From Casuarina equisetifolia (Eukaryota > Streptophyta > Magnoliopsida > Fagales > Casuarinaceae): a stretch of 64,000 nucleotides of DNA. Both the position numbers and the translations under genes were made by a program. Each line of letters opens with the position of its first letter. Position 1 is the stretch's first letter. Shown in pieces: positions 48,442-64,000 of this stretch. The notes below the pieces were generated by a model. It did not search any database, was not told where the DNA came from, and saw only the letters and a program-made list of their open reading frames with translations. The stretch lies in NCBI GenBank assembly GCA_028551475.1, contig CM052360.1, positions 25,924,682 to 25,988,681 of the forward strand, in the 5' to 3' direction.

Positions 48442-48736
48442 TCAATCAACAACTTCTCTCAAAGAGAAAAAAGTTTGAAATCATATTTTAATATTTATTT
48501 ATTCTTATTATTATTGAGTATCATAAAAGTTAAAAAGATTATAAGTTCAACTCAAAAGTTAGCCTAAAAATTAGAAAATAAATATTTACCTTAGTAATTT
48601 TTTTTTCTAGTTGCACACTCGTCTTGTGCACGGGAAGATTAGAATTTTTTTTTTTAATTTCAAAATAGAAAAGATTAAAAAAATCTACTTTATCAAATCT
48701 CTTAAATAGTAGAAAAGTGGACTATCAGCTTGATCC

Positions 48737-48880
48737 GGCCCAGCCCATTAGTGATGCAAAACCCTAACTCCTTGCAGTTATACGGAAAGGATTCAACGGC
48801 TGGCGTCGACACTCCTTAACCAATCGTAGCCGTTGACTCCTTGTCATGGCCGCTATAAAGGTCGGAGATGTAAACCCTAG
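48737..48880 (+). promoter_or_regulatory. RPL3 promoter: site II, telo-boxes and TATA box
   Basis: GGCCCAGCCCA at 48737-48747 is, on the other strand, a double site II motif (TGGGCT plus GGGCC). AAACCCTAA at 48759-48767 and AAACCCTAG at 48872-48880 are telo-boxes. TATAAAG lies at 48854-48860. This combination is characteristic of plant ribosomal protein promoters and is associated with expression in dividing cells. Confidence 0.8.
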
Positions 48881-48962
48881 CATTTTCATAGCAAAGCTAA
48901 ACGAGAGCGGCCCTTAGCTTCTCTCAAACACACTTCCTCTCTTCTCTGTCTTCCATCTCGAG
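48881..48962 (+). other. RPL3 untranslated first exon
   Basis: Pyrimidine-rich leader ending CATCTCGAG|GTAACA, a splice donor at 48963. The leader intron runs to an acceptor at 50178-50179 (CTTTGCAG), leaving 22 untranslated bases before the ATG. The start of the exon is approximate. Confidence 0.55.
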
Positions 48963-50192
48963 GTAACATCGTGCAATTCCTGGATGCATAATCTTGTAGT
49001 TGGCTATTAACGCGTTCTGATTTTGTTTAATATGAATATGCATGTGCTGCTAGTGTTGCGACTTCTGAATTTCCTTACTGTGCTGTTTGTAATCCAAAAC
49101 AGTGAAAATTGTATGTGTTTTCTCTTCGTTTTTGTAAGTTTAGATCTCGACTGATCCCTATGTGACTTTGATTGCTGTTGATGTGATGCTTGGAATTTCA
49201 GATGAACAAGTTTTATGATATTTGGCGTTGTTTTTAAAAGTATGAGGTTTTGCGAGTTTAATACTGCGGGATCTAGATTTCTCAAATCTGAAACCACTCT
49301 TAGCAGAATAAATGTTTATACTGATGCTTATTTGAAGGGAACTTTTGGTTTTGTTACTGAAGGTTGATGCCATTTGGTTTCAGATTTAACTTTTTATTCT
49401 TTATTCGATTACACATGTTTTTGTTTTGGAACTTATATTTGGATTTCCCTGACGATGCGAGTGTTTTGATATTGCTCATCTCCCCGTGATCAGTGGAATG
49501 ACTCCCCTAAAATATGATGGTTAGTAATCAAGGCTGGAGTCTCAAAGGGGCTCTTTTTGCCAAATCCCTGCAATTGGGATTTTGGAAGGAACACCAATGA
49601 GCCCGAGAATTGGCAATATTTTAATGCCATAGGCCTTCGGTTGGGGAGTTTTCCTACTCACTTGGTGGAGCTGATGCTAATATCATATGCTTGCATGTCT
49701 TGGGCATATAGCTAGGTATATATTTTTCTGCAGTCACAAAATTTTTCGACTAAATAGTTCCCCCATCTGATTAATTTCGGAATTTTAAATTTCGTTGGGA
49801 ATAAATTCTATTGTAATTTTCATAGTTGATAAGCGTATCAATCATCTCTTCATTTCTGCAATTTACATTTGTCTGTTTGTACTGGATGGGAGTGTGAGGA
49901 TTTTAGGAAGTTCTGATAGATATTTAGAATCTTTTCTCTGTTAATCATCCCAGTTGACTAGAAATTTAGCTTTTAGCTTTATTCTTAAGCTGATTGTACT
50001 CTTGAGCACGGAAACGTGGATTTTGTTTTAAGGAGTTGTTGGCTTAGTGGTTTTGCTAAAGATTATGGATAGGTTAAAACTGAATAGTGGTATTATATAA
50101 ATTTGACATTAATTTATGCATAAATTCCTGTTTCTTTTTTGTCTGAAGAATAAATGATTCAGTTTAGTGAGCTTTGCAGATAGTGGTACTGA

Positions 50193-53236
<3,044 letters not shown>

Positions 53237-56200
53237 TTCCCTCATTAGAATACAATCCGTCCTTCAAATTTTGTAGTTCCTGAATTCCTACGGGCTTATA
53301 CCCTATTGGCTTATCTCTTTCACTCTTATGGATATTATTCTATGAGAACATACTATAAAGAAGAATTTATCAGAGATTATGAATCATAATCATGGCTTCT
53401 ATTCAATGAACCACACTAAATGGTCTTTGTTGGGTTTAGTGGAGAATACATTGAGAATAAGAGGTTGACAGCAACATGGTGACAGAATTGTGTTAGTGGA
53501 AGGCAGTATCCTTGCATGGAGTGTTGGGAGTTATGTCGATGTCTTGTAAATTGGGACCAGTCGACAATTTTTTAAAGAATAAAAAGCTGAAGAACCGAGT
53601 GGGAGATACTGATGATGATGGGTACGCAATAATTATACTGCATGTAAAGTCATGCTCGTAATAATGCATGGCGAACCTGCCTTTCCTGTTTTTTCACCTG
53701 CCACTGTAGGTTTGTCGTGACACTTTTGGGGTTAAAGATGAAAAATTGGGAAACAAACATCTATTATAAATAAGTACCAAGTCTCTCATGTGGTTTGAGG
53801 GGTTTTTTCACATTCATGAAACAAAAGTAAAGTTTCTATGTATGTCACTCGAATCGCTTGTCTAAAGGTTTCCAAGGGGGGTAATTATTGGATCTTGCTT
53901 TATGCAAATCCTTAAGTTTTTGTTAAAAGTATGGTGTTTTTTTCATCACACTATAAGAGTCTCTCATTTTTACACAAAAACAAGGATGTCATATAAAATA
54001 AAAGAGTTTAAATTAAATTATTATATTCTTTAATTATTGTATTAAATTACTAGATCTAAATGTTAGTTTTAATATATTTTATTTGAATACAATTGTTACC
54101 ATGAACTTTCAAGTTTATCACAATCTAAATGTTGTAACAACTTATTATGTTCCCTAGTTGATGACCTAGGGTTCTACTCCATGCCAAATTCATTCTCCAG
54201 TAGGCATGGGTAGAAAGTTGATAATATTATTTAATTATTGTGTCAAAAGACTTAAGTTTAAAAAAATAATTTTAACTTATTTCACTTGAATGTTATTACT
54301 GTAGTTAAGTAAATTATAATCTTGCCTCTTACTTTCAAAACTACTACTTTTTACTCCGAACATGACAATAGCTACCTAGTTTTAAAAATTCGATCTTTTT
54401 GGACAACAGTTCGATGATGATGTATGATTCCATGCGCATTGTCGAGATTTCGATTAACGTTAAGTGCTTCAAATACATGAATGGGCTTCCACTCGTGAGT
54501 CCAGATTTCAGGCCACTGGTGAACCTGACATTTCATAATGGGTTCTCGATTCCATGCTCTTCTTTGTTGGTGGTCATGGTGGAAAGAAAAAAGAGGTTTC
54601 CATTGGACTGAGACCTTTGCATCTAAGCTTTGTTCAGATTCTACGTGACTTCCTCTGCCTGCACGTTACCAGGTGCTGGAATTTTAATCCTTTTTTTTAT
54701 CTCCTTCCCCTCTGTTCCTCGCATATCGAAATCAGAATAGCATCAGCATTTTACAATCTGTCATCAATGATTTCAATATGAAAAGAAACTAACACGCGAA
54801 GACATTCTAGAATAAGTTTTCAATTGGGCATGAAGGTGAAGATTGAGAATACAAAGATGAAAACTGGCTGTAATCATCACTAAATCAACCAGAATCTTTT
54901 AAATCTATATCTATGCAGCCCAAGCAACCAAAAATAAGAAAAATTAAAAGGGAACAATGGGGAAAAAAACTAAACCTTTTCATGGTTCTTTAATTCAACC
55001 CTAGCCATCATTTCTTCCAGCAAAGAGAGAGAGAAGGGGGGCACATGCATGAAAAGTGTGGGGTCACTGGCAAGTGAGCCAAAAGAGAAAAGGCAAAACC
55101 ATGAGCGTGATAAAGAGAAAGTAAATCATGGACTTTTAGTATTACCCCGTTTCATTTCTTTCATGCAATCTCATCTGCTTCCATATTCTTTTGCTTGGAA
55201 CTATGAGAATTTTGCTTGCTAAATTGGTTGGGAAAGCAAAAGGTTGCTTAAGGTAGAGACTTGGAATGAAAAGAAAAGGAGAGACATATGCTTCAATCAA
55301 ATCTATTTTCAACCTCTTCTTTAGTGGCTTTCTTTTCATGGGACCCTTTTCTTTTAGATAATGTCTTACATGGAAATGAGAACAATCATCTTTTCCTTTT
55401 GTTGTTTTGGAGGTGACCCTTTTGCATGATTATTCAGAACCGAAATACATATGGGTCCATGTTTGTTCGAGTGTAGTTCCTCTTCTTGTAGAAATGTTCT
55501 TATATGCTCCTTTACAGTGAATCTGGATTCTGGCTTTATTAGTTGTTTGAAGGATAGCTGAAGAATAAAGGCGCGAAGGAAGGGCCCTGATTCTTTCTCC
55601 TCCTCTTATGGCTTTGGATTTTGTTGTTATTTTTTCTGAGGGGTGGGAAGTGGGGAAAGAAGAGTGTAAAGTGTTTTGATGTTTGGGTATGGCTATGATT
55701 TATCGGTCCTTAGGTAACTAAAGTTTATAGCTTGATCATCAGATCGACATACGGAATACGCAGATTTTGTCACATGAGATGCTTTTTGGACGGGAATGAT
55801 GTTTCTTTTCATATGCTAAAAAGCTTACTGTTTAAGGGGTAGTTCAGGATGAGCTTTCATATCATTCTCTCAGACATGGTAATTGTCTTGTTGACAAAAG
55901 GATCTCACTCGATGCAATTTAGGCGAGGAGCCTCTTTCCCTCTACCTATCGGATGTTTTTAATCATTTATGTTGCCATTATGGCCCATTTCATTCTAGAA
56001 TACCCAGATTTTTGTGTGAGGGGATTTGTGGCTTAATTTTTTGAAAGAGAGAGAGCGAGTGGCAGCATGTTCTGTATTGTTAATTCACTAGAAATGACAA
56101 AAAAAAAAAAAAAATAGAGCTTCTGGCTTTAGTGTCTCTGACAAAAGTTTTGCGTTCCTCTCAACAGGTACTGTTAAAGAGAATGTGAGGAATAAATGAG

Positions 56201-58472
56201 GTCTATACCACAACCTTTTCTAGCCACGTTCTTTTTGCTGCAGACCCATTTCTTTCTTCTCTTGAATCATGGCTTTCTGGTACTGCATAGCTGTAAGGTG
56301 TCCGACATTATTCTCCCTCCCTCCCTCTTTCTCTCTCTCTCATATGATAATTTTGTATTTTCTTTCTTATGCTGCTTTAGTTTCTTCTTGATATATGTGT
56401 AGGCATTGATTCAGTACCTATTGAATGCCTATGTCTAGGAGTTCTATATATACATCCTATAGGTATACGCCTCTATGCTTGCAGCAGCCATGGAGACTAT
56501 TTTAGTCTAATTCTGCGGCAACTTTTCATTCTTTTTGTCTTCTTTTTCTTGTGGTAGATTATATGAGTTTATGTGAGATACTGTCACCTTTCCATGATTA
56601 CATCTGAATAGTTTTGTTGGGTATGAATCGGCTGGGCATTTATACAATCAAGCAGAGTTGTAGCCCTAATCTTGGCCAAGTAACCCGTGTGTAGTCCCTC
56701 TTATTATGTGGTAATTCTTCTTAGTGATAATTTTAATGATATTTGTCCTCTAAATAAAAGTAATAATGCATCTAATAATGTTTTTCATGTTTATTTAGAA
56801 ATGTTGTTTATGACGGAGCGGGTTAAAAAATGATTACATATTCTAGTCCCTACCAATAGCTGGATGGATTCATGTGACTCTTTCAAAAGCACAGATAGGC
56901 CACACTTGTTTTGGCTCCCTAAGACAGCAAGGTCCATCCCTTTGATTTCTTTATGTTTGCTTCTTCAGACAGGGTATTCATTAAGTTAGGCATCAGGATC
57001 ATGAACATCAAAACACAAAAAGAAAAGCGTACCACTGGAATTATCATATAACTTTGTCTTTACATTTTCTATCGGGTATAAAGCTGGATGGATTGAGCTG
57101 CATTCTTTAAATAATGCATTGAGAAGTGTGGATGTCTTGTTTTTTCATGGCAGTTAAGCTATAGAATTGGAAGACTAAAGTAATGGCTTCTCTTATATCA
57201 CAGGAGCAGAATTGAAGGCTTTCTAGCTCCTAATAACAGATTAGTTTGCATCACCGGGATTATCATATAAGAACACCTGTAGAGGAGTATCATCCAGGTC
57301 TGGCTCCTGATTCTTGGTAAATAATCATCCTTTTGCCACCTGCCATGGGCATTATAGTTCCTTCTTCTGAGTCATTCTGAAGTTAGATCCTCGTATTCTG
57401 TTTTCAAGTTCTTTTCTGTTACATTCGTTCTGGATTGTACTCTTGTTTGTTTATAGAGTCTCAGGACACCCATGGGGACAACAAGCGGAAATGGGAGTGT
57501 TCAAAGTGGTTATTTATTTGGAATTTGTTGAACTTTTCTCGTCTTCTGCAACTTCTATGCGGCAGTGAATGCCATTCTCTCTCAACATGCTGTATGCATG
57601 TACGATTGCCCCACTCACTCTCTAGCAACTGCTGATTCTCCTCTGCTGTTGCTAGTATGTTCATCAATCTCCGGAAGTAGCAGTTGTTGATATCCCCTGG
57701 ACATGATAATTAAGTGCATCAAATTTTACCGTTTTATTTTTCTTGGAGCATTTGAAATGGAGATTAATGTCATGTAATGGCAAACAATTCAGTTTCTCCA
57801 CACCTGTTATGGTGGTTAAACTTTCTAATTTTGGTGACTCTGGTGCATCTGATGGCAAGAGACACATTATAAATTTTTTTGGAATTGATGTGTTTATTTG
57901 AATTTTAGTTTAATTGTATATCCAAAATATCTCCATGTCCAGGGAAAGTAGGAGATTTTCATAAGCATTTGCTTCGATCTCAGGATTTCATTTCATAGGA
58001 AATGCAGTTTCACTGAACGTCTTCCTGGTTTATTATAAATATCAGAAAAAGGTCCCCAAGGTTATATCCCTCTATATGTGATTATGGTTCATCATTATTG
58101 TGCTACTCATCTGAGGGCAGTTTGATCATTGCATGAAAATAAGTATTGATGCTGTCTTCCGCACAGTATTTGGTATGAACGCAAATCAACTTTATCCCTA
58201 AACATTACCATAAGCCCATGCGGTTCATAAGCTAGCATCATGTACAATTTCCTCCCTATAAAATTGATTGTTGTTTTGAAATGATTCAGATAATAACTTG
58301 TTCACTTAAAAAACAATGGAAATTGATGTGAAAGTTCTATTTTTGGGACACCCAAGTGGTCCCCTTACCTAATGTATTAATATTATTCTATCCATTTGAA
58401 AATCTGCCCAGCTTATTGGTTTGTTAATCTAGCATCATAGCTGTTGATGTCTTCTTTTTATCATTTCTTTCA
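53237..58472. other. Intergenic region between RPL3 and the next gene
   Basis: The left 300 bp or so should hold the RPL3 3' UTR. The rest has pyrimidine and poly(A) tracts and no recognised coding or RNA gene. Because the downstream gene appears to have a spliced leader, untranslated exons of that gene may lie here, but I cannot place them. A small palindrome (TAGGCATT / AATGCCTA, 17-18-base loop) lies near 56400-56434. Confidence 0.4.
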
Positions 58473-58644
58473 GGGTTTGTGGCTATCTGCAAATGATCAC
58501 AGATACTTCTATTGAAGAATCAACAGTTTCAAGCATGTACTAGACAATTCATAACGATTTAGTTGCTTTGCTCTATTCCCTGCGCCCTCTCTCCTCCTTC
58601 AGACAGAAAAGAAGAGGAAACAGAACATCCAGTACAGCACGACT

Positions 58645-59762
58645 ATGACAGACTTCAACTCTGAAAGATCAAACCCATGGAGCATATACACGAGTTCAGA
58701 TCCAAGTCCATCTCAAACAGGAGCGAATCAGGAAGCTCCATGGAAAAGCTTTGGGACATCCATGAATGCGATTTCATTTGGTTTTGTTGCAACAGCTATC
58801 CTGATATCAATGTTTCTTATCATGGCCATCTTTGAGCATCTGTTCAGGCCAGGTCCTTCTTTTTCTTCACCTTCAAATATGACCAATGGCTCTCCTGCAT
58901 CCAGATCATTACAGAAGCTCGGCAGACAAACTGTAAGTCTCTGTTACATCATTTTTTCGAGTAGACTTTACGCAAAGACATCTTCTGATGGGTTTCTTTC
59001 TCATGCTACGTTCTTATTCTTCAATGGTTTATAACTGCAAATTTGTGGCGAAGCTAGTGCCGTAAGAATCTAACCTCTGCTAATATCTATTCAAACTCCT
59101 AGTCATTCGGAAGTTGCCCATGCATTTTGTTCCCCCTAGTTGTATGATTGCTGCCGAGATATAGGAAATGCGTAACAATAATCTTGCTTTTTAAGATCTT
59201 TTCTAGAAACAAACACGACGGCAAAAGAAATCAGTGAGATTTTCTTACCATCCTTTTTCAAGAGATTCACAACTTTTGTGCTCTCAGAAAGTTTTTTTTT
59301 CTTCCTAGAATAAGGGATTGATGGAGAGAAATCAGTTTCTTGCAAAAGTAAATGTATGATTCCTGCAAACCTCTGATCACTGACAAATAAAAGTGAATTT
59401 ACTGTTATCTCTGTCCATCTTTATTTCGTTTTAAGACTACAATGAGAAAGGTAACTAAGCAATTAGAAGACATCTATCATTTCCCTAGAATGAGTAGCTG
59501 TGTCTTTATCAAGAATTAAATATGATACAATGGGGTTAATTAATAAGTAATTCTCCTGAGTTAGTACCTTTGTGTATTTCTTAGGACTTATTTAATTTGA
59601 TCACTTCCATTTCAGGTGACAACATCATCATATGCATCTGATTTCTCAGTCTTGATGCCAGGACAGAACTGTCCCACCTACATTGCACAACCTGCTCCTC
59701 TCCCCTGCCCGAGGGAAGGGATTTACTGGCCTCCCCATGAACATAATTTTGTACTTCCATAG
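58645..59762 (+). CDS. Conserved plant protein with one membrane span, function unknown
   Basis: Two exons, 58645-58932 and 59616-59762, with GT-AG borders (ACTGTAAGT; TTTCAG) join in frame to 144 residues. The N-terminal 40 residues are polar (SNPWSIYTSSDPSPSQTG, then APWKSFGTSMNAISFG), followed by a transmembrane helix at about 43-67 (AISFGFVATAILISMFLIMA) and EHLFRPGPS. The second exon ends in a proline-rich tail (SVLMPGQNCPTYIAQP, CPREGIYWPPHEHNFVLP). I recall similar uncharacterised proteins widely in plants, with the PWKSFGTSMNAISFG and EGIYWPPHEH parts most constant. No function is claimed. A probable leader acceptor, TTTCTTTCAG, lies at about 58473. Confidence 0.85.
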
Positions 59763-61454
59763 TATATATTACACGTACTTTGAAGCATCACAAAGGCTCG
59801 ATGTATATTTACAGAATGATCAACTCTCATCAATTCATGAATATCTAAGTTTAGATGTTGTGAAGTATATTCTTTGCTGGAATTCCCTATCCTGGAGGTT
59901 TGTTAGTGAAGGCACATCCTTCTACTTAACCCCATCTTTATGGATTGTGTGATTGCTCTACTTTTCTGTATTGAAAACAAATGTGTGTCTCACATATCTT
60001 AAATTCTAGCACTGAACTACCAAACAAGTGAGTATTTTACTTGTTTATCATAAAGTTTTAAGAAGAAAATAAATTTTCTTTGTTGTACTTTTACCCTACA
60101 TTTGATCCTATTACAATGTTAGATAATCACAGCAAAGAAGTTGGAATACCATCAAGTATGAGGAATGGCAAAAGAAAATGATGACATGCACGTGATGACA
60201 AATGTAAAGGATGTGGTGCATGATAATGATTTCTTTGGGGCGACTGTTTTCATAGTGCATGGTGGTACCCTCAAGATGGGACTGTTCCCACTTTGTCACT
60301 TTTTAGGAGTGCTCATACTTTGGGTTTTGGATCAAATGGTATTTGAAAGTTGAAGAAAATCTGGAGGATGTTGATCTATTATCTGTCTCCACAGTCTCTC
60401 TCTTGGCTTTTGTCAGACCATGTGAACGGCACTGCGGCGGATGTTGCAGTAGGGAAGTGCTTTCGCTTTCTGCATCACTTCCGTGGCACATCTTCATCTA
60501 GAGATTTTTAAACAAGAATTACTGTTTAATCCCGACGAGAAAAAACCTTTGGTTTTCTATCAACATATTTATTATTGAGCTTTTTTTTTTTATCTTTACA
60601 CAAGAAATTATCCCTTCTTTTTTAATTATTTGGAAAGAAATCAAATCCGTTCAACTACCTTTCTTACTGAGCTAAGTATGATTTGAAGAAGGCTACTGTT
60701 CCCTAATTTCAGCCAACAAGTAAGTTTAATGGGAGTTCAAAAGAATCAAGGGAAAAAAAAAATCCAATACCCATCACTTTCTATCATACATATCTAAACC
60801 CAATTATACTGTCCTAGTGTTTTGATAAATAGAGGGTAAGTAACAGAAGTAGGTATAAATAACCTTTAAATACATGTCTTTCATGATCTAACTTTTGAGA
60901 GAGAAATGAGTATCTTAACACCTAAATTGGAAAAATATGTGCACATTCTCTTTTCCTTCCCCCCACTCACCTAAAAATAGTGGGGAAAGAGGCCCAAAAA
61001 CAGTAGCAAAGCGTTCAATCTTGTAGACGTCGGGAGATAAATGCTCTCATGCAGTAAACGCACCAACCAGTTGATGACTCTTGTTTCTATCATTATAACG
61101 GTTCATCAAATGATACAACACTAAATTTCTTAAACCTTGCACTTAACATCGCGGGACAACATACCAAGGTCTTCGTTTGGTCGTTTCCAGTTTCTTCCGT
61201 CAAGTTCTCTGGCCTACGAAATTGGGACCATGGAAATGAGTTATCAGACCGAAATAATACCGGTTCACAGTTTTACGTGATTTCTAATCTTCTTCATATC
61301 CCCTCCATTCTCACGTCCTATCTACATGAACATAGGCCTTTGTACACACCCCCCCCAACACTTCAAGCATCAAAGCCCACAACGAGCTTGCCCCATTTCC
61401 CTTCTGCAATGTTTCATCCCAACTCCATCTTCTGCTTAATTCTCTTGTCCACCT
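59763..61454. other. Convergent intergenic region
   Basis: Lies between the stops of the small membrane protein gene and the MACPF gene and presumably holds both 3' UTRs. A hairpin-forming stretch (GGAAGTG ... CACTTCC, 15-base loop) lies near 60453-60481. No gene recognised. Confidence 0.4.
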
Positions 61455-64000
61455 TTACAGATCTTCGTCCAGTTCTTCATCAGGTAATATTACAGTCAAC
61501 AAAGAATACTTAACACGGAGAGAGATCCTGCCCTTCTCCACAAGAAGTCTAGCACCGGAGACAACCCAGTAGCCAGGAGTCTCCTGTGGCCCCCTCGTCA
61601 TTTCTGTTGTATCAACAAACTTTAGAAGCTTAGGAGCTTGGACAGGCACTGGAGGACCGCCAGGGTAAACGGCTGAGTTTATGTTAACATCTGCTGCCCG
61701 TGGAGGTGGCTTGTGAACTGTTGTAAAATGATGGCTGATCAGTGTTGATATAAGTCCAGATTTAGGTACCAACCCTGGAGATCCATCCCACTCTGGATGT
61801 TTCACTGCTGTGGCTCCCAAAACGGTCGAGAAGCGGAGTCTTAAGAAGAGAATCTTTTTTAATCCATGGTTTTCAACCTGCAACTGGGCTCCGGTTACGA
61901 TGGACAAAGGCTCGTCGGACTCCACAGGGGCAGTGCAGACATGAGATAAGTACTTCGATTGAACTTTCTCGTAGTATTTCCGATCGAAGGACTCTTGGCG
62001 GACATTGCTGCTCTGGTCGTCTTTGAGTTGAAAGATTTTGGGAAGAGATGAGAGGTGCTGTAAGTGTATAGCCAAGCAATTACTCCTTTTACCTTCTAGA
62101 TAAAGCCGGAGGCCAGTTACTGGCCTCTTGCCTACATCAACCTGCCATGAAATGAAAAAACAAGCTATAGTTTCAATAACGAATAAGAAAAGCACGAGGA
62201 ATACTGATTTGTCTACTCCAAAGTTTTAAGCCCAATGTTCTGCAAAGAATTCTTGGTATTGCTTGCAACCAGATATAGAGTAATATGGACTATATAACAA
62301 GACAACAGTCCTAGTCTGATCCTTTTTCTTGCATTTGACATAATGTAAAACTAGAAGTTGAAATGGGAGGAAATATGAATAAGGTAAAGACATACATCAT
62401 AGGGACGAAGATAGATAGAGTGAAACCTAAAAGCACTATACCATTATAATCTAACTTTCAAATGCATCCAATTGAAAAACAAAGATTTTGAATACTGAAG
62501 GAGCTCTACCGGAGTGGTATTCACGAAAAGCCTCGGGCCCATTAAGCTAAACTGCAAAGATGAATTGCTTTGCTGCTTCCGTTGTGGACCAAGTGGAAGT
62601 TCGCTAAACACAGGTGCCCATTGCCTTGGCAGCTGAAATGCCAAAAATTGGTGGAGCTCTTCAATTGGAGGTTTATCTGCAAGAACAGAAGCCAGCGGTT
62701 TAAAACTTTACTTATTGTTGAATGATTGAGATTATCTCAAATATGTTGCGCTAATGGGCCAAAGAATAGAAGAAGAAGATCCCAGAAGAATGCTTCCTTA
62801 ACTGTCCTAATATTGTTTCCTGGCAGAATTTATCCTTTCTTGTATCAGCGTGTATCAATTGCAATTAGTAAGTGAACATTTCTTGTATGATTTTAAGAAT
62901 TGCAGCAAACTGATCTGTCAATTGGAGGTATGTGCACAAACAAACTTGTCACTTTTCAAGTTTTGGATCTATTTGCTTCCTTCGACCAGCTAAATGAGAC
63001 AGCAAACTCAATGTAAAGAAAAACAACTACCATACAGCATCCTAGTTCTTTTTTCGTCCACTTTAAGGAGTTTCAGATAAGCAGCGATTTTAGGCCATCA
63101 TTTGAATGCTTTCTCTTTACCTTCTCTTTTTCTCATAGATTGCTTGCATTTTTCCAGTTCCCTTTTTCCATGTTCAAATTCTTCCATGTATTAGGTTTAG
63201 AGAAAGGTTTTTGACTGAATAGTCCCTTCTGATTATTTTATGAGCAAACTGACACCAGAAACTAACCTAATAGCATCTTTATTTCAGTTTGAATAAAACA
63301 GTTGTAATGTTCTATATCAACATAGATCAGTATCTCTAATACAAAACACAGTAATCAGCTTATAAAGATTCAAAACAAAACAAGTGACCTACTGTTACAT
63401 GACAGTAGAGAAAAAACACGAAAGCATATGATCCAAAACCCTTAAAAGCAAATGCAACATATATGCAAACACAAGAAGGGTTGCGCTCACATCGTAAATA
63501 AAGATTGATGGCATGGCTCAAGAATCCACTCCCTGGGACTCCATTCAATAAAGAAGTGATTGGAATGAAGGACATTGAGATCACATCAGGCTTGAACTGG
63601 ACAGTTTGTAACCACTCATCGTGAGATAGGTGCCGATTATCACTTCCTCCTCTCCTCTTGAAAATGGTTAAAATATCCTGCAATTAAACTAGATCAACAT
63701 ACAAATTTAAACAATACTTAAAAGATGTTGTTATTTGACACTTTAGCAGAGTTCTTCAACCAGGTTATCAAGAGCATGATACATTAGTACAGACCTCCTT
63801 GTGTGAATAAGAACTTGATGGACTGGTATTTGCAAACCTCGTCCGCTGCTCCCTGATCTCAAGCTGAAATAAAAAACTACAGATAAGATATCATAAAAGA
63901 GAAGTCCACAAAAAAGACTTCTTATTCACCCAAATAGCTCAAAAAATATTTTGCAAAAGAACAAAAACTACATTGCAAACCTAAACCAGCTTTAGAAGAT
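61455..64000 (-). CDS. MACPF-domain protein, CAD1/NSL1 family, C-terminal part (5' end outside window)
   Basis: Exons 63863-63795, 63677-63491, 62676-62510 and 62141-61455 join in frame to the last 369 residues. A further exon end (SSKAGL codons, bases 63981-64000) is likely, but its splice phase into the next exon is unresolved. Motifs typical of plant MACPF proteins are FKRRGGSD, MSFIPITSLLNGVPGSGFLS, HAINLYLRYKPP, FQLPRQWAPVFSELPLG, VTGLRLYLEGKR and the end GYWVVSGARLLVEKGRISLR. The MACPF fold is that of perforin and complement proteins. The Arabidopsis relatives CAD1 and NSL1 restrain salicylate-dependent cell death. The perforin signature region itself lies beyond the window, so the exact family member cannot be named. 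Confidence 0.88.

Overview
This is nuclear DNA from a flowering plant, very probably a eudicot. Genes carry many short GT-AG introns, intergenic DNA is AT-rich, and the proteins are plant-specific families: DUF247, an ECT-type m6A reader, a BAM3-type receptor kinase and a CAD1/NSL1-type MACPF protein. I cannot name the species from sequence alone.

Layout. 1-13 kb is a rearranged block in which DUF247 genes alternate with pieces of a TruA-type tRNA pseudouridine synthase gene. It holds one intact DUF247 gene (9833-11311), one that has lost its membrane anchor and runs off the window (3-1217), and three broken copies. TruA remnants are scattered among them: a 5' copy (3048-4865), an exon 5/exon 8 scrap (8690-9165) and two inverted 3' halves (1600-2590 and 11743-12705). 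About 1-4865 is a diverged duplicate of about 10031-14760. The left copy has since gained a miniature LTR retrotransposon (TRIM, 4438-4778), and the right copy keeps its empty site. The intact ten-exon TruA gene is at 13199-19482 (+). It converges on a nine-exon YTH/ECT gene at 20780-24929 (-). A BAM3-like receptor kinase (29250-34018, -) follows.

34-48.7 kb is gene-poor, with SINE-like scraps, tandem and segmental repeats and one GC-richer unidentified island. Cytosolic ribosomal protein L3 lies at 48.9-53.2 kb (+), with site II, telo-box and TATA elements in its promoter. A short conserved single-membrane-span protein (58645-59762, +) follows, and the 3' half of a MACPF gene (61455 to the window edge, -) ends the window.

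The intact genes are unrelated housekeeping and signalling genes and do not form a pathway. TruA and RPL3 both serve translation, and ECT acts on m6A-marked mRNA. The unusual part is the DUF247/TruA block: repeated local duplication, inversion and deletion have placed degenerate antisense copies of the TruA 3' half immediately upstream of the intact TruA gene and of its 5' pseudogene.
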